The notes under the pieces: model-generated
What the model saw: the letters and a program-made list of their open reading frames with translations, nothing else
Databases searched by the model: none
What the model was told of the DNA's origin: nothing
Shown here: piece after piece, positions 16,975 through 18,807 of the stretch
Layout: each line of letters starts with the position of its first letter
Numbering within the stretch: position 1 is the stretch's first letter
DNA from: Symbiodinium natans
Taxonomy: Eukaryota > Sar > Dinophyceae > Suessiales > Symbiodiniaceae
DNA length: 18,807 bases
Direction of reading: 5' to 3'
Assembly: GCA_905221605.1 (NCBI GenBank)
Contig: CAJNDS010002174.1
Span: 256,001-274,807, forward strand
Program-made: the position numbers and the translations under genes

Positions 16975-17106
16975 CAGGGCCCTTCGCACTTGAAGCCCAG
17001 CTCGGCAACTAAACAAAACTTCATAGAGAAGGACGACGAAGCCTCGCCAGCGCGCGAAGAGGACGAGGTGCGTAGGGCCGTCGCAGAGAAGGTGCACAAT
17101 TCCTGA
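16975..17106 (+). pseudogene. Coding-like relic embedded in the minisatellite
   Basis: An open stretch of 43 codons opened by a stop at 16972 and closed by TGA 17104-17106. It reads SHLKPSSATKQNFIEKDD, then SPAREEDEVRRAVAEKVHNS, a charged helix-like sequence unlike the surrounding repeat. A second copy at 18676-18770 has lost large internal segments, so the piece is not conserved as protein there. Confidence 0.4.
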
Positions 17107-17127
17107 GTAGGCGACGTGAGGAGGCGC

Positions 17128-17308
17128 GGAACCCTGCCAGGGCAACCCGGCGAGGGCAATGTCACCCTGGCGGGGGCAACCCTGGCGGGGCAACCCTGCT
17201 AAGGGCAACCCTAACTCGGCGACAACCCTGGCGGGGGCAACGCTGGTGGGGGCAACCCTGGTGGGGGCAACCCTGGCAATGGTAAAACTGGGCAACCCGG
17301 CGGGGTTG
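17128..17308 (+). repeat. 15-bp minisatellite array, block 2
   Basis: About ten copies of GGCAACCCTGGCGGG-type units with variants (CACCCTGGCGG, CTAACTCGGCG, AACGCTGGTGG). On the + strand the unit translates as Gly-Asn-Pro-Gly-Gly; this is not taken as coding. Confidence 0.9.
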
Positions 17309-17550
17309 CGATAAAAACCATTAAATCTACTGGACGTCTTAATTTTAACATAGAATGACATTGAAAGACTTCTCATAAAGTAAAATAGGATGAAAGATAA
17401 TGAATCCTGCGTTTGTATTTGGGGTACAGCTTTTAGCATAGCATATTGGCATAAGAAATACCATTCAGGTACGATATGTCAGGGAGTAAGTAATCCACAT
17501 GCTTCTACTGCACTCACTGGATGTGAGGAAGAAGAGAAGCCGAAATGAAG
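17309..17550. other. AT-rich unique island between minisatellite blocks
   Basis: About 240 bp of AT-rich unique sequence sharply different from the GC-rich arrays on both sides. No coding character; no match to the other AT-rich blocks seen by eye. Confidence 0.5.
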
Positions 17551-18632
17551 TTGAAGAAGATGTAGATCGAGAATTAATATCTTTCCATAGAAATCTTTAC
17601 TAGTAATGAAAGGGGAAAATGCCATTTTATTATTAGTGGAATTCCTTAAAGGAATATTAGAAGATAGAAAATGTAGATTAAAAATATCAAAAATGGCGGG
17701 GACAACCCTGACCATCCTGGCGGGCAACCCTGGCGGGGGCAACCCTGGCGGGGCAACCTGACAGGGCAACCCTGGTGGGGGCAACCCTGGCGGGGGCTGG
17801 CGGGGGCAACCCTGGCGGGGGCAACCCTGGCGGCAATTCTGGTGGGGGCAACCCTGGCGGGGGCAACCCTGGCGCGGCAATTCTGGCGGGGGCAACCCTG
17901 GCGGGGGCAACCCTGGCGGGGCAACCCTGGTGGGGGCAACCCTGGCGAGGGCAACCCTGGCAGGGGCAAACTGTGGTGGGGGCAACCCTGGCGGGGGCAA
18001 CCCTGGTGGGGGCAACCCTGGCGGGGGCAACCCTGGCAGGGGCAACCCTGGCAACCCTGGCGGGGGCAACCCTGGCGTAGGCAACTCTGAAAGGGGAAAA
18101 TGCCATTTTATTATTAGTGGAATTCCTTAAAGGAATATTAGAAGATAGAAAATGTAGATTAAAAATATCAAAAATGGCGGGGACAACCCTGACCATCCTG
18201 GCGGGCAACCCTGGCGGGGGCAACCCTGGCGGGGCAACCTGACAGGGCAACCCTGGTGGGGGCAACCCTGGCGGGGGCAACCCTGGCAGAGGCAACCCTG
18301 GTGGGGGCAAACCTCGGAGACAACCCTGCTGGGATTTGAAGAAGATATAGATCGAGAATTAATATCTTTCCATAGAAATCTTTACTAGTAATGAAAGGGG
18401 AAAATGCCATTTTATTATTAGTGGAATTCCTTAAAGGAATATTAGAAGATAGAAAATGTAGATTAAAAATATCAAAAATGGCGGGGACAACCCTGACCAT
18501 CCTGGCGGGCAACCCTGGCGGGGGCAACCCTGGCGGGGCAACCTGACAGGGCAACCCTGGTGGGGGCAACCCTGGCGGGGGCAACCCTGGCAGAGGCAAC
18601 CCTGGTGGGGGCAAACCTCGGAGACAACCCTG
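17551..18632 (+). repeat. Higher-order repeat: AT-rich block plus minisatellite, three copies
   Basis: An AT-rich block (TTGAAGAAGATGTAGATCG ... TCAAAAATGG) followed by a fixed set of 15-bp units recurs from 17551 (full block), 18088 (truncated left end, starting TGAAAGGGG) and 18336 (full block). The shared TGAAAGGGG site sits at 17607, 18088 and 18392. Copies 2 and 3 are 304 bp apart and look identical through ACCTCGGAGACAACCCTG; copy 1 carries an expanded minisatellite (about 17765-18087). Confidence 0.92.
17693..18087 (+). repeat. 15-bp minisatellite array, main block
   Basis: About 24 tandem units of GGCAACCCTGGCGGG with GGTGGG, GGCAGG, GGCGCGG and AATTCTGG variants. Long open frames on both strands in this span (Gly-Asn-Pro-Gly-Gly on +, Pro-Pro-Gly-Leu-Pro or Ala-Arg-Val-Ala-Pro on -) exist because 15 is a multiple of three. 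Confidence 0.95.
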
Positions 18633-18807
18633 GGCAACCCTGGGTATAAACATATGTTTATTTCTAAAGGTCTGGACCCTGGCGGGGCCCACTAATGGAG
18701 AACTTTGGCAGGGCCCTTCATAGACAAGGACGACGAAGCACACAGGTGCACAATTCCTGAATAGGCGGCGAGGCTAATTTCTGGGGGGCAACCGGAGGGG
18801 GCAACCC
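18633..18807. repeat. Array end with a deleted copy of the 16904-17116 segment
   Basis: After a few AACCCTGGG units and an AT-rich linker, 18676-18770 matches 16904-17116 with internal gaps (ACTAATGG, AGAACTTTGGCAGGGCCC, AAGGACGACGAAGC and GTGCACAATTCCTGA are kept). The window then ends in further minisatellite-like units. Confidence 0.8.

Noticed and set aside
17693-18632. CRISPR-like array
   Set aside because: Units are contiguous without unique spacers, there are no cas genes, and the context is eukaryotic.
17479-18743. Long minus-strand open frames rich in Pro-Pro-Gly-Leu-Pro, Ala-Arg-Val-Ala-Pro and Gln-Gly-Cys-Pro-Arg
   Set aside because: They are translations of the 15-bp minisatellite, open in all frames because the unit is a multiple of three.
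1-18807. tRNA, rRNA or other structured RNA genes
   Set aside because: No cloverleaf with conserved TTC box or rRNA-like stretch was recognised by eye; a covariance-model scan would be needed to exclude them.

Overview
The window looks like nuclear DNA of a dinoflagellate, most likely a symbiodiniacean relative. Four things point that way. All credible genes lie on the + strand in a one-way cluster. They are cut into many small exons by short introns of about 55-100 nt. Many of those introns only keep the reading frame if they start with GC or GA instead of GT, and nearly always the next exon starts with G, which is the known dinoflagellate splice habit. Degenerate CCCTAAA telomere-like repeats are scattered through introns and between genes. 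Three genes belong to families I recall as widespread in Symbiodinium-type genomes; that is recollection, not a search.

Layout. 1-2856: an unrecognised multi-exon gene (gene 1) ending in a lysine-rich, W/RRF-type C-terminal domain, with an apparent 1-base frameshift near 2466. 3490-5063, perhaps to about 5262: gene 2, a divergent cytosine-C5-methyltransferase-like protein with a FAGxG motif and an altered catalytic motif. 5264-5808: G-rich and TTCTCG-rich non-coding DNA. 5809-6942: weakly supported exons of a possible further gene, with a telomere-like repeat inside. 7453-12131: gene 3, about 12 exons, a long Lys/Glu/Pro/Ala-rich N-terminal half followed by a compact conserved core and a coiled-coil-like tail. 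Its second intron holds a large CT/GT microsatellite. 12132-13020: intergenic, with a head-to-head telomere-like array. 13021-15178: gene 4, a CACTA/Plavaka (tnp2)-like transposase-derived gene. 15179-16590: non-coding DNA with an AT tandem repeat, a near-perfect hairpin and a second head-to-head telomere-like array ending in a perfect stretch of about 102 bp. 16590-18807: GC-rich 15-bp minisatellite arrays, interrupted by AT-rich blocks that are themselves repeated (304-bp higher-order unit), plus an exon-like relic present in intact and deleted forms.

The genes do not form a pathway. Gene 4 is of mobile-element descent, gene 2 may be, and genes 1 and 3 are low-complexity charged proteins of unknown role. 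The most useful observations are the phase-consistent non-canonical introns, the strand-biased telomere-like repeats in introns, and the altered methyltransferase-like gene. Exon boundaries were worked out by hand from reading frame, splice dinucleotides and phase, without transcript evidence.
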